The notes under the pieces were generated by a model. The model was not told the origin of the DNA. It made no database searches and saw only the letters and a list, made by a program, of their open reading frames with translations. The translations under genes were made by a program, and so were the position numbers. Below are positions 1 through 10,536 of a DNA stretch of 64,000 nt, in pieces. Each line of letters begins with the position of its first letter. Position 1 is the stretch's first letter. This stretch comes from Campanula takesimana (Eukaryota; Streptophyta; Magnoliopsida; Asterales; Campanulaceae): assembly GCA_026119855.1 (NCBI GenBank), contig JAOWBW010000269.1, positions 62,001 to 126,000 on the forward strand, given 5' to 3'.

Positions 1-1164
1 ACCATTTCATAGTACTCGAAAAGAGCTTTCCAACGATAGTTTACACGCCCAAAACGGAGTCCGGACGAAGAAGTTATGGCTTATCGAAGATTGTCTGCGA
101 AGAGTACAAGAGGGTGAAGCTCAGGACTTGTACAGCGGAGGGGGCGCACGCCCGCACAGAAAGGGTGCGCGCGCCCTGGAGGATCAGAAGGTTTTTGCAA
201 AAGGCCAGGGGAGGGTGCACGCGTTCGCGTGAAAAGGGTGCGCACGCCCTATAGCATCAGATGGTTTTCTAAGTTGATCAAGGGAGGGTGCGCGCGCTCG
301 CACCTAAAGGGTGCGCCCGCCCCCTAGGGATTTCGGCCAAAACCCAGATTTCTTCTGGGTTCTTCAATTCGGGCAAGAACACCAAAATTCCACCATTTTC
401 ATACCAAAACCAAAATCCTCAATATCAACTCTCAAAGTGAACCTAACAAATGAACTAGGACAACTTATGAGCTTAGAGGGGACCTAAGTATCATCATTTA
501 ACAACTTCAAACCAAGATTTAAACCAACATTTAACAATCACCATTTTTAACCAAAAAATCAAAATAAATTCCAAATAAATCCCAAACTCAACCCAACATC
601 ATATGTATCAACTAAAGCATTATATAAACATGAAATGAACACTTTAGCATAAAAATTGGGGAAAAGCAACTTACTTGGAAATAATGAAATGAGACGGAAT
701 TCGAATATTTTTGGTTCCACACGATCCTATCGACGATCTAAACACATTTCATCAAATGAGCAATAAGAAAAGATGAGAGGAAGAGGGTGAAAATGAAGAG
801 AGAAAGGAGGAAGAAAAACTTACCCTTTTTTCTTGGAGAGAGAGAGAGATGACTGGGAAATGAGAGAGTGAGGGAGAAGGAAGGGAGGAAGGGGGTGATA
901 TTTTTAAAAATGTTACACTTAGGGCCCCTCCTCCACTAACAACACAATTCTCTTATACTCCCCTCTAACAACTAAGACCCAACACTCTACACTAGCACAA
1001 ATAACCAATTAAATGCTAGGCATAAAGTATTATGAACACAAAATGCACACATAATTATTTAAATAAATAAATAAATAAATAATTTTAAATAAATAAATAA
1101 GAAATAAATAAATAATTAAATATTTATTACTACGAAAATAGAGGCGGGTTTTCGGGTCGTTACA
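1..1164 (-). mobile_element. Partial Gypsy-type LTR
   Basis: Read on the minus strand, this segment starts at 1164 with TGTAACGACCCG, a typical start for plant Gypsy LTRs, and runs off the left edge of the window. It contains three GC-rich paired dyads (140-324), purine-rich (GAGA) tracts and an AT-rich (AAAT)n stretch near 1055-1120. There is no primer-binding site or coding sequence beside it on the right, so it is either a solo LTR or the outer LTR of an element lying to the left. The part from 753 to 1164 occurs again at 1936-2346 as part of a tandem duplication. Confidence 0.6.
140..324. repeat. Three paired GC-rich dyads, 73-bp period
   Basis: Six near-palindromic units of the type GGGTGCGCGCGCCC start at 140, 163, 213, 236, 286 and 309. 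The distance inside each pair is 23 bp every time, and pairs repeat every 73 bp. The DNA between the pairs (CAGAAGG/CAGATGG words) is less conserved than the units. The block lies inside the partial LTR. Confidence 0.85.
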
Positions 1165-1179
1165 GTGGGTCCCATTAAA

Positions 1180-1265
1180 TAAAACATTTCCATTTTTGGG
1201 TTGTTCTAATTCGAATGGGACACCCAAAATGGAAATTTGTCCTAATTCGAGTGGGACGGAGGGAG
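1180..1265. mobile_element. Stowaway MITE terminus, truncated
   Basis: The right end reads GGGACGGAGGGAG followed by TA, the classic Stowaway terminal inverted repeat and target dinucleotide. A weak inverted counterpart lies just inside, but the left terminus is missing. The same structure recurs at about 2361-2447 in the second duplicate. Confidence 0.6.
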
Positions 1266-1279
1266 TATTACTTTTTCTA

Positions 1280-1650
1280 ACCACAAAAACTATCAAACAA
1301 TTTAAATTTTCTTGTAATATTATTGTTACATTTGACTGTAAAAAGTGTTACTTTTTGAAGATGAAACTGTTACTTTTATCAGAACAGAGTGTTACATCTC
1401 AACTGACGAGCAGCTCAAACTTTTTGTGTGTAAAAAAGAATATGTTTTTTTTAAAAAAAAATCAAACCATATCATGACCTATCTAGTTTGATTCGTCTCG
1501 TCGAGACGAATACAACGGTATTTTTATATTTTTTTCCCGAGTTATAAATATCAAGATATAGTATTTTAAAGTTATTTGGTTTTTTTAAAAAAACACGTGT
1601 TGCGCTGGGAATGGAAGAGAGGCTGGCTGGCGGGTCGGGCGGCCCATGCA
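1280..1650 (-). mobile_element. MULE-related fragment, copy 1
   Basis: Contains repeated GTTAC words, then the signature TCGTCTCGTCGAGACGAAT and a GC-rich GGCGGGTCGGGCGGCCCATGC stretch. All three recur in opposite orientation in the better-bounded MULE at 36743-37602. No complete termini are visible here, so this is a fragment. Confidence 0.5.
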
Positions 1651-1660
1651 CCTGATGTAT

Positions 1661-1915
1661 ATAAGAATTTGTCCCAATTTAAACTTCAAAAAAAATTTGG
1701 TTTAAGAATTGAAAAAACGTGATGTGTTGTGAGTGTAGATGGTTTGGTAGGAGAGACAAAGTGGGGTAGGAAATAGTTAGTGGGTAATTGTTGTAAGTAT
1801 GACATGTGGGTCCCACAAATAAAGAAGTATAAAAAACTTTCCTCTTTAGACTTTGAAGTTTAAAATGGGACACCCAAAATGAAATTTTTTGAAGTTTAAA
1901 ATAGGACGGATGGAG
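1661..1915. mobile_element. Stowaway-like MITE, copy 1
   Basis: The inner arm with TTTAAACTTCAAAAAA near 1678 is mirrored by TTTTTTGAAGTTTAAA near 1887-1902. The right end is GGACGGATGGAG followed by TA. The left end is degenerate. Confidence 0.6.
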
Positions 1916-2449
1916 TATATATATATATATATATACAAATGAGCAATAAAAAAAGATGAGAGGAAGAGGGTGAAAATGAAGAGAGAAGGGAGGAAGAAAA
2001 ACTTACCCTTTTTTCTTGGAGAGAGAGAGAGATGACTGGGAAATGAGAGAGTGAGGGAGAAGGAAGGGAGGAAGGAGGTGATATTTTTAAAAATGTTACA
2101 CTTAGGGCCCCTCCTCCACTAACAACACAATTCTCTTATACTCCCCTCTAACAACTAAGACCCAACACTCTACACTAGCACAAATAACCAATTAAATGCT
2201 AGGCATAAAGTATTATGAACACAAAATGCACACATAATTATTTAAATAAATAAATAAATAAATAATTTAAATAAATAAATAAGAAATAAATAAATAATTA
2301 AATATTTATTACTACGAAAAAAGAGGCGGGTTTTCGGGTCGTTACAGTGGGTCCCATTAAATAAAACATTTCCATTTTTGGGTTGTTCTAATTCGAATGG
2401 GACACCCAAAATGGAAATTTGTCCTAATTCGAGTGGGACGGAGGGAGTA

Positions 2450-2830
2450 TTACTTTTTCTAACCACAAAAACTATCAAACAATTTAAATTTTCTTGTAAT
2501 ATTATTGTTACATTTGACTGTAAAAAGTGTTACTTTTTGAAGATGAAACTGTTACTTTTATCAGAACAGAGTGTTACATCTCAACTGACGAGCAGCTCAA
2601 ACTTTTTGTGTGTAAAAAAAAATGTTTTTTTTTTAAAAAATCAAACCATATCATGACCTATCTAGTTTGATTCGTCTCGTCGAGACGAACACAACGGTAT
2701 TTTTATATTTTTTTCCCGAGTTATAAATATCAAGATATAGTATTTTAAAGTTATTTGGTTTTTTTAAAAAAACACGTGTTGCGCTGGGAATGGAAGAGAG
2801 GCTGGCTGGCGGGTTGGGCGGCCCATGCAC
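2450..2830 (-). mobile_element. MULE-related fragment, copy 2
   Basis: Second copy of the 1280-1650 fragment, carried by the tandem duplication. It has the same GTTAC words and the same TCTCGTCGAGACGAA signature, with a few single-base differences. Confidence 0.5.
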
Positions 2831-2839
2831 CTGATGTAT

Positions 2840-3090
2840 ATAAGAATTTGTCCCAATTTAAACTTCAAAAAAAATTTGGTTTAAGAATTGAAAAAACGTG
2901 ATGTGTTGTGACTGTAGATGGTTTGGTAGGAGAGACAAAGTGGGGTAGGAAATAGTTAGTGGGTAATTGTTGTAAGTATGACATGTGGGTCCCACAAATA
3001 AAGAAGTATAAAAAACTTTCCTCTTTAGACTTTGAAGTTTAAAATGGGACACCTAAAATGAAATTTTTTGAAGTTTAAAATAGGACGGAT

Positions 3091-3093
<3 letters not shown>
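2840..3093. mobile_element. Stowaway-like MITE, copy 2
   Basis: Second copy of the 1661-1915 MITE in the tandem duplication. Its right end runs directly into the (TA)n tract that became the Sirevirus target. Confidence 0.6.

Positions 3094-3094
<1 letters not shown>

Positions 3095-3139
<45 letters not shown>
3095..3139. repeat. (TA)n microsatellite, left part
   Basis: Uninterrupted TA run. It continues at 13835-13886 on the far side of the Sirevirus, so the two parts were one microsatellite before insertion. Confidence 0.95.
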
Positions 3140-3143
<4 letters not shown>

Positions 3144-4104
3144 AGTGCAGAACTGAGGTGTTACCTCAGGTGTTGCCCTGACAGTCTAAGTGCTGTGACG
3201 AGATTCTTTGTAATTTGACATTTCTTTATAATGTAATTTTTATACTAATGTCCTAATATTATTTTCTAGATGTTGGTCCATATTTTCAGGTATAATAAAG
3301 TTGGTTTATGGAGCTTAAAATGTGGAAGAAAAATTAATGGAGAATTATTCATAATTGGCGAGTAAATGAAGGAGTCTCAAACATATTTGACATGTGTTAA
3401 ATATGGAGAAAAACGTGGGAGACCATTTCAAAGTTGTTGTTGCTGATTAATTGAAGATGTACAAGGCATTGGAAGCTTGGAGTACAACACGGTGAAGCTA
3501 GGACTTGGGGATCAAGCTTGCGGTTGAGAAATTCATGGAAGGAAGACCAAGTCTTCGCACAAAAAGTGGAGAGCAAGCCCACTCACTCTCCCCACTCGTC
3601 ACAAACAGCCCAAGGCTGTTATTTGTGTAGCCTCCAAGTCTTGGTTGGCTATAAATAGATGCTTGGATGAAGATTGAAGACAAGCCAATTTTATACACAC
3701 ATCCATAGCACAAAAAGACCAAAGTACTCTTGGCTCCTTTTGAGATTCTTTCTTCCATACACTCTTTTATCACTCAAATACTTCGGGTTTGAGTGAGTTT
3801 TGGTTAGGATAGAATCTTGTACTTTGTTCTTACTTTGGTTCCATAGAGAGTATATCATAGTTTGTATAGGGAACCATTTTAAACTTTGTAATTGGTTTTA
3901 ATTATAAGGTTTTCGCCATCTAGGCTTCTCAAGTTATATTTATATAACTTGAGAAAAATATTTCTCTTGTGCTATTTATTTTCCACTGCAAAAACTCTAC
4001 TATTTTTGTGTATGTATTTTCTGTCCGTCTGGAGTGTTACCTGGGGTGTTGCTTAACACTTGAAGTAACATTTGTTCTCAGAAAGTCATTGACAAACAAT
4101 TTCA
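3140..4104 (+). repeat. Sirevirus 5' LTR
   Basis: 965 bp, TG...CA. It holds octamer pairs near both ends (3158/3170 and 4034/4046). A TATAAATA at about 3650-3657 is a plausible core promoter for the element. Confidence 0.95.
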
Positions 4105-4106
4105 AT

Positions 4107-4119
4107 TGGCACCAGAGCC
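4107..4119 (+). other. Primer-binding site, variant of the Met-tRNA type
   Basis: TGGCACCAGAGCC follows the LTR after two bases. The usual Copia site is TGGTATCAGAGC (initiator Met tRNA); this version differs at two adjacent positions. The position relative to the LTR supports the call. Confidence 0.7.
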
Positions 4120-4159
4120 TGGTTACTTGACATACTAAGTGATTCGTTCCAGATTTGTC

Positions 4160-7100
4160 ATGGCTTTCGATCTTGCTAATCCTAATCAGAAGCGTCTTCC
4201 TGTTTTAGATGGCTCGAATTATGCTTATTGGAAGATCCGCCTACGCTCGCATATCAAATCAATTGATCTTCGGGCATGGCGATCTATAACAAATGGTTAC
4301 TCTCTCCCTATGTTACCTCCAGATGAAGATGGTGACGTTCAAGTCAAACCTGAATCGGAGTGGACTAATGAAGAGATTACTCTAGCTAATTATAATGAAA
4401 AAGCACTTAATGCTATTTTTGAATGGGTTGATATGCATATTTTTAAACTTATTCAAAATAGTTCCACTGCTCAAGAGGCATGGGACACTTTACAAAGATT
4501 TTGTGAAGGTGATAGTAGTGTGCGTGATAATAAGCTTAGAACTCTTACTGGCAAATTTGAAAGATTGAGGATGGGTGAAAATGAAACTATTTCATCATAT
4601 TTTGAAAAATTGTTTGATATTGCAAATGAGTGTCAACTTTTGGGTGAACCTTTTACCAACAAACAACTTGTTTCAAAAGCTATTCGAACTCTCCCCGAGA
4701 GGTTCAATATGAAAGTTTCATCTATTGAAGAAGCTCACAATCTTTCTACAATGAACATCAATTCTTTAATGAGTATTTTGAAAAAATTTGAGTCAAATCT
4801 CCTTGAACAAAGTGAGGCTTCTAAAGGGAAAAATATTGCTTTAAATGTGCAATCCTCAGATTTTTCAAATGATAATGAAGATGAAATTTTTGAAGAATTG
4901 GATGAAAGTGCTAGTGTTGCTTTACTTGCTAGAAAATATAACGCAATGGTTAAAAAGTTTAACAATGAAAAAGTGCAGGTAAAAGCAAAGGAGAAACAAA
5001 CCAAGGTGTATGATTCGATGCCAAGAAGGACGTTCCCATCTACTCAAAAGTCATCTCCTATGCGTAGAGCATCCTCAGATCAATCAAGGTCTGATCCCAA
5101 ATACATTGATTCAATTCAATGTCATGCTTGTTCGGGATGGGGTCATTACGCAAACGAGTGTGCCAACACACTACGGAAGAAGGGAAAGAACCTATGGGTA
5201 TCCCTGAGTGACAATGAAGATGAGGGTTCAGTCCAGGAAGAACAACCAGATCAAACAACCATGTATGTCACAGTCAGTGACTTGCAGACTGAACATGTTA
5301 CCAGAGATGTTATGTCAACTGAGATAACATCCGAGACCACATCTGTCAGGTATAACAATTTCAGTTCTGATAATAATGTTTGTTTCATGGTTTCCACTAA
5401 TCTTGATACAGGAAGTTCGCAAGAGGATGAGATGAGCAAAGATGAGCTCATTGAAGACTTAAAAATCCTCTATAAGGATATGCTCAAGGAATGGAAGAAG
5501 GAGAACCAAATGGTTCAGACTTTAAACAAGAAGAACGATGGACTCAAGGCCTACTTGAACCGAATGGAAGCTCAAGCATCCCAGAAAGATTCCGAGCTAG
5601 AAAAAGTCAAGGCCAAGTTGACTCTAGCCGAAACCACCTTGAAGAAGCTCAACACCGGATCGTCCAAACTTGATGAGATCCTAAAATTGGGTAAGCCTTT
5701 GAGAGCAGGTATTGGTTTCCGAGAATCATTAGAAAGTATTACTTCTTCTTTGTCTTGTAATGAACATAACGAAAATTTTGTAAAAGGTCACGAGTTTGAT
5801 CGAAATTCTTGTTCAAATGATCTTTCTGACAAAGGGAAAGTGTGTCAATACTGTCACACTACTGGACATCTTAAAAATAAATGTACAAAGATTTCAAAGA
5901 AAGAGTCCAGTCCAGATGTGTTACCTGAAGTGTTACCCTGCACTCCAGATAACACACACTGTCAGAAAGTCAAAATTTCAAAAAAGAAGTCATGGAAACC
6001 AAAAGCCAATGTGAGATGTGATGTTGTATATACTGCCTTAAAAACAAATGTTGAAGGATCATGGTATTTTGATAGTGGGTGTTCACGCCATATGACGGGA
6101 ACAAAAATGTTTTTAAAAAACTATGAATCCGTTCAAGGGGGTAGTGTAACTTATGGTGGTGGGAGCAAGAGTAACATAATAGGAAAAGGAACACTAAATG
6201 TGAACGGTTTTCCTGCTTTAAAAAACGTCTTGCATGTAGATGGCCTAGTAACTAATTTAATTAGTATTAGTCAACTTTGCGATGACAACATGGAAGTAAA
6301 ATTTAACAAGGACACTTGTGAAGTTTTTGATGGTACTAACAATTGTGTTATGACAGGAACTAGATCAAGTGATAATTGTTATCGTGTGGAAGATAAATTC
6401 GTGTGCAACACCGCACAAATTGATGTCACAAATTTATGGCATCAAAAGTTGGGACATGTTCATTTGAGGAACATTGATAAGATTGTTAAGTTAGATGCTG
6501 TTAAAGGAATTCCTAAACTAGATCTTAAAAATCCTATCATTTGTGAAGATTGTCTTAAGGGGAAACAAACTCGTGTTGCCCATAGTGCTGCCCAACATTC
6601 CGAGCAATACTCTGGAACAACACACTGTTTTCAACTCTTACATATGGATTTAATGGGTCCAGTTGAGGTAGAGAGTTTTGGAGGAAAGAGGTATTCTTAT
6701 GTCATTGTTGATGATTTTTCGAGATTCACTTGGGTTTATTTTCTAAAAGAAAAATCGGAAACTTTTGAAAAATTTAAACTTTTACACTCCAAAATCAAAA
6801 ACATGTTTTGTGCCTCTATCTTTAGAATCAAATCTGATCATGGGAGAGAATTTGACAATGTTTTATTTTCTACTTTTTGTGAAAGAAAAGGAATACATCA
6901 CGAGTTTTCAGCTCCTAAAACACCTCAACAAAATGGGGTGGCCGAAAGGAAAAATCGTACTTTACTTGAAATGACTCGTGTGATGTTGTTTTCTAAAAGG
7001 ATTTCTAAAAGATTTTGGGCCGAGGCACTTAACACGGCTTGTCACACAATTAATAGAGTTTTTCGAAGACCCGGAACCACTATGACACCCTATGAAATTT

Positions 7101-9204
7101 TGAATGGCAAGAAGCCAAAAGTTCACTATTTTCATGTCTTTGGGTGTGTGTGTTACATTTTGAATGACCGGGATTACTTAGCAAAGTTTGACTCTAAAAG
7201 TGATAGGGCGATATTTCTTGGATATGCAGCAAATAGTCAGGCATATAGGGTTTACAATCTTAGACTAAAAACCATCCAAGAATCTGTTAACATTGTTTTT
7301 GATGATCTCTCTAGTATTTCAGGTAAAGGTACTCAAGAGTCTCCTCTGGTGTTGTTAGAAGATGTCATACAAACTGCAAATAACATCACAGATGTTAACA
7401 CAGATGCTGAGCAGAATGTTATCATAGATGAGACAGCACCTCAGGCAACACCTGAGTCCAGTGATCCATTCGAGTTTGATGCAGAAGTTCATGATGATGC
7501 AAGAAGGGATCCTCCACCGAGTTTTCGTAGGAATCATCCTACAACTCAGGTAATTGGGGAAGTGAATGAAGGAGTCCGAACAAGAAACAAAGAACCCGTA
7601 AATTATCGGGAAATGGTAAGGTATGTGTGCATGTCAACCACATACACCAAGGTAAAACACTCTTGTTTTGTGTCATCCATAGAACCTAAAAATGTGATTG
7701 AAGCTTTAAAAGACAATTTTTGGATTCAAGCTATGCAAGACGAACTAGATCAATTTACCCGAAATAATGTATGGTTTTTAGTACCCCGTCCCATTAATAC
7801 TAATGTTATTGGGATAAAATGGATTTTTAAAAACAAAACGGATGAAGAGGGTAATATTGTTCGAAATAATGCTCGTCTTGTGGCTCAAGGCTATACACAA
7901 GTGGAAGGTATCGACTTTGACAAAACCTTCGCACCCGTGGCTAGAATTGAGTCTATAAGACTTCTCTTAGCCATAGCTTGTTATCTTAGAATCACTTTGT
8001 ATCAAATGGATGTTAAAGCAGCATTTTTAAATGGATATTTAGATGAGGAAGTTTTTGTTGAACAACCTAAAGGTTTTGAAGATCCATCCCAACCAAATCA
8101 TGTGTATAGACTTGATAAAGCCTTATACGGTCTAAAACAAGCTCCGCGCGCATGGTATGGTCGTTTAACTAGTTTTTTGCTTGAATATGGTTTTATTCGA
8201 GGAGAGGCGGATAGAACCTTATTCATTCTAAAATATGGAAAGGAACTTGTCATTGCTCAAATCTATGTTGATGACATAGTCTATGGCTCTACTTCAAAAA
8301 TTTGTTTAAATGATTTTGTAGAGGCTATGACATCAACTTTCGAGATGAGCATGATGGGTGAACTAAACTTCTTTCTTGGCTTGCAGGTAAGACAACTACC
8401 CGATGGAATATTCGTCTCACAAAGCAAGTACGCAAAAATCTAGTAAAGAAATTCGGCTTGGAGCGGTCAAAAAGTTCCTCGGTTCCTATGGCTACTACAC
8501 TTAAACTCGGCAAGGATGAAGGGGGAGAAGCAGTCGATCCTACCCTTTACCGTTCCATGATTTGTAGTCTTCTTTACCTTACCTCTAGCCGACCCGACAT
8601 TATGTTTTCTGTGTGTGTCTGTGCACGATACCAATCCAACCCTAAAGTCTCTCATCTTAATTCTGTGAAAAAGATAATTAAATATGTTTCCGGAATGAGC
8701 GAATTAGGAATTTGGTATGCTAAAGATACAAATACAAATCTAGTAGGCTTTAGTGATTCGGATTGAGCGGGGGATATAGATGACAGAAAAAGTACTAGTG
8801 GGGGGTGTTTTTACTTGGGTAATAATCTAGTATCATGGTATAGTCGTAAACAAAATTGTGTGTCGCTCTCTACTGTTGAGTCTGAATACGTGGCAGCGGG
8901 GAGTTGTTGTACTCAATTAATATGGCTAAAACATATGTTAGACGACTATGGGCTTGAGAGTAAAAGTATGATCATGTACTGTGATAGTTTGAGTGCCATT
9001 AACATTTCCAAGAACCCAGTCCAACACTCCCGCACAAAACACATTGATATTCGCCATCATTTTTTAAGAGATATGGTTGAAAAAGGCTTAATAACTATAG
9101 AGCATATTGATACCAAGTATCAATTGGCGGACATTTTTACAAAAGCCTTAGACCTTGAGAGATTTTCTTTCTTGAAGAACTCTCTTGGTCTTTGTAATCT
9201 CTAA
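4160..9204 (+). pseudogene. Sirevirus gag-pol polyprotein, frameshift and stop
   Basis: Polyprotein for particle formation, reverse transcription and integration. I start at the ATG at 4160, since the open frame upstream lacks an ATG. Visible parts, numbered from that ATG: UBN2-type gag; zinc knuckles C-X2-C-X4-H-X4-C at about 321 and 562; protease D638-S-G; integrase zinc region with H761; integrase catalytic triad D830, D893, E929; reverse transcriptase Y-V-D-D at about 1369; RNase H after that. Two zinc knuckles are unusual; most Copia gags have one. The frame breaks at 8434-8443, where one base appears lost from a run of A, and an in-frame TGA lies at 8764-8766 inside RNase H. Everything else is open, so the copy is recently disabled and would depend on proteins supplied in trans. 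It lies 1.3 kb upstream of the envelope-like ORF in the same orientation. Confidence 0.93.
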
Positions 9205-10536
9205 AAATCTCCTGTTTTCTGGTGTTACCTCAAGTGCTACCAGCATCTGAGATAACACTTGTATATTATTGTTTTTGTTTCTGTTTTAATCTGTCAATGA
9301 GTAGTATTTTCTATTCATTGATGGTGGCACATACTGACCTTTTTGTTATGGTAGGATAACACTCTAGGTAACATTATTGATAACATTCATTTTTAAACTC
9401 AAAAGTGACAAAGTCACTAATATTTTTCAAAGGCAAAAAGGCTAAAAACACTTATAGTATTTCCTTAGTAGCTCGGGGCACGGCGTTCGCTGCGACGATG
9501 CACTCTTGTCAAAGGAGGATATTATCTAGTGATTTGTACTAAGTATTAGGAACATGGAGTTCGCCACTACAATGTTTCCTACTTGAACAGTACAAATCAC
9601 TAAAACATGTTTACACTTTATAAGGACTCGGGGCACGGAGCTCACTACTACGATGCTTCCTTGTAGATAAAGATGTGTAAATCATGTTTATTTTTAAGTG
9701 TTTGAAGATGAAGAACAAGCTTTTAATATCTAAATTACTAGATTTATTTTGCCTAAAAGTATTCTATTTTGGCAAGCTTGTTTTACCTCAAAATGCTTAT
9801 TTTAGAAGCATATTTCTGCCTCATGTGTTCAAAATGAGGTCCATCTCGCCTTAATTGCCTTAATATAAATTCAATAAGGGATGTTTATCACAAATGTTAT
9901 CTTAAGTGTTACCATCATTGCCATCAACACATTAGTGTGTGCTACATTCGTTTTTTTTTTATTTTAATTTATTTTCAGAATTGTTTTTTAAATTTTCAAA
10001 GTTTGAAAGTCTTTTTCTTTAAAGACAAAGAGTTTACAATTTTGAAAAAGTCTAAAACAAATCTTTTTCTTTGGTAAAATATAGTTGTAACAATTTCCCT
10101 AAAATTTAGGAATCTATCTTCAATTTTTGAGAGATCGTTACATCATTAATTTTACCATCTTTATTTTTTTCGTTTTATATATTATTTAAAAAAAAAAAAA
10201 CGTGTTTTTTAAAACCGAATGAGTAGGGGAGTTGGTTAGTTATGTGCTTGTAAATAGGATGAGTTAATTTAGGTTAGTTTTAAATGTGAGGAAAAATAGG
10301 GGTTTAGTTAATTTAAATAATAAGAGTTAAGTTTAGATTAAATCTTTATCGCTTTTTCACATTCTTAAACTCCCTAAAATATCTTCTCCTAATTTCTCTC
10401 CTTATTTTTCTCACCAAAATCTTTTTAACTCCTCTTCTCCTCACCGCCTTCTTCAATTCGGCGACAACCAAAACCCTCAAAACCCTTCTTCGACTTCTCC
10501 AACAAAATTCTCCAATTTCTTCCCAAAATTTCAACA
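9205..10536 (+). other. Sirevirus inter-ORF spacer
   Basis: Non-coding stretch between pol and the envelope-like ORF. It holds three octamer pairs (9222/9234, 9355/9367 inverted, 9894/9906), three stem-loops (9451-9688), T-rich and A-rich runs (about 9950-10200) and a pyrimidine-rich leader just before the ATG at 10537. No ORF here looks real. The spacer may carry the 3' splice site for a subgenomic mRNA of the envelope-like gene; that is inference. Confidence 0.7.
9451..9688 (+). repeat. Three successive stem-loops with related loops
   Basis: Hairpin 2 has a perfect 14-bp stem (TAGTGATTTGTACT at 9527-9540 with its complement at 9589-9602), extended inward by AAGTATTAGGAACAT pairing imperfectly with ATGTTTCCTACTT. 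Hairpin 3 pairs AAACATGTTTACAC (from about 9603) with GTGTAAATCATGTTT (ending about 9689), one bulge. Hairpin 1 is weaker (about 9453-9465 with 9511-9525). The three loops are clearly related: CTCGGGGCACGGCGTTCGC, GGAACATGGAGTTCGCCAC and CTCGGGGCACGGAGCTCAC, each followed by a form of TACGATGCTTCCTT. Confidence 0.8.

Larger units (their letters stand above)
753..3139. repeat. Tandem segmental duplication, about 1.18 kb unit
   Basis: Positions 753-1935 and 1936 to about 3095 are nearly identical copies (offset 1183 bp), differing by scattered substitutions and small indels in A, T and TA runs. Each copy holds the end of the Gypsy-type LTR, a Stowaway-like terminus, a GTTAC-rich MULE-related fragment and a second MITE, and each ends in a (TA)n run. 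The apparent ORFs of about 90 and 64 aa in both copies are repeated only because the DNA is duplicated; they match no protein I recognise. Confidence 0.93.

Noticed and set aside
1030..3052. Repeated ORFs of 60-93 aa present twice (for example MGCSNSNGTPK and MSHFKLQSLK frames)
   Set aside because: They repeat because the DNA is a tandem duplication and lie in an LTR end, MITEs and a MULE fragment; indels between copies do not preserve frame.
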